DNA of 16,110 bases from Flavobacteriales bacterium UBA2040 (GTDB taxonomy: Bacteria > Bacteroidota > Bacteroidia > Flavobacteriales_D > Crocinitomicaceae). Every line of letters begins with the position of its first letter. Within the stretch, counting starts at the first letter, position 1. Of this stretch, positions 16,052 through 16,110 are shown piece after piece. Below the pieces are notes generated by a model. The model did no database searches. It saw only the letters and a list, made by a program, of their open reading frames with translations, and was not told the DNA's origin. The stretch is taken from positions 13,043 through 29,152 of the forward strand of contig DDBE01000227.1 of assembly GCA_002332715.1 (NCBI GenBank). Reading direction: 5' to 3'. The position numbers and the translations under genes are program-made.

Positions 16052-16110
16052 CTTTTCTTCTTGGGCTTATTTCCTTTGGTTGGTTTAATTTTCGGCTTAC
16101 GCGTCGGTTT
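16048..16110 (-). CDS. C-terminal tail of a convergent gene cut by the window edge
   Basis: The minus strand from the right edge reads 20 open codons ending in TAA (complement of 16048-16050). The encoded residues are strongly basic and proline-rich (KPTRKPKIKPTKGNKPKKKS). Such tails are common at the C-termini of Bacteroidota RNA helicases, pseudouridine synthases and other RNA-binding proteins, so a nucleic-acid-binding protein is the likeliest guess, but no domain is in the window. Its stop overlaps the acyltransferase stop on the other strand. Confidence 0.5.
   Translation of the reverse strand, partial: KPTRKPKIKPTKGNKPKKKS

Noticed and set aside
1..16110. CRISPR arrays, insertion sequences, prophage genes, tRNA or rRNA genes
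   Set aside because: No regularly spaced repeats, transposase or integrase motifs, attachment-site duplications or structural RNA patterns were seen by eye on either strand.

Overview
The window looks like ordinary chromosomal sequence from an AT-rich member of the Bacteroidota, most likely Flavobacteriales. Similarity to the Fluviicola/Crocinitomicaceae group is my impression only; no marker gene settles it. The evidence is a secreted peptidase with a type IX secretion (T9SS) C-terminal sorting domain, a PorP/SprF-like outer-membrane protein paired with a TPR/PD40/OmpA-like protein, no obvious Shine-Dalgarno sequences, and several copies of the Bacteroidota -7 promoter motif TAnnTTTG close to start codons.

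Layout. (1) 1-973, +: the 3' part of menC (o-succinylbenzoate synthase, menaquinone synthesis), cut by the left edge. (2) 1091-3463, -: a secreted M14 zinc carboxypeptidase with a T9SS sorting tail, convergent with menC across a short spacer holding a GC-rich hairpin patch. (3) 3637-5436, +: sppA, a membrane signal-peptide peptidase, divergent from the peptidase. (4) 5444-6196, +: a pseudogene of a small exported-protein family. It is readable in one uninterrupted frame but has four premature stops. (5) 6197-7948, -: an MsbA-like ABC half-transporter. (6) 8044-8460, -: a small exported protein of unknown function. (7) 8700-11513, +: a three-gene operon of two tandem, equal-length PaaE-type flavin/[2Fe-2S] reductases and a short-chain dehydrogenase. 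(8) 11590-14825, +: porP/sprF-like gene overlapping a TPR-PD40-OmpA-DUF1573 envelope protein gene. (9) 14870-16051, +: a polytopic DUF1624/HGSNAT-like membrane acyltransferase. (10) 16048-16110, -: the lysine/proline-rich C-terminal tail of a gene running off the right edge.

How the genes fit together. The window is a set of small housekeeping and envelope units rather than one system. The PorP-like/OmpA-like pair and the sorting-domain peptidase both relate to T9SS surface biology, although they are about 8 kb apart. The two reductases and the SDR are tightly packed and probably cotranscribed from a promoter near 8650-8677. They lack an adjacent oxygenase or desaturase, so their electron acceptor is unknown.

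I did not find a convincing new defence, mobile or RNA system. No CRISPR array, insertion sequence, tRNA or rRNA was seen. The items most worth a second look are the single-frame pseudogene, the duplicated reductase pair with its SDR, the OmpA-DUF1573 fusion, and the repeated overlap of TTG pseudo-starts with -7 promoter motifs, which shifts three gene starts.
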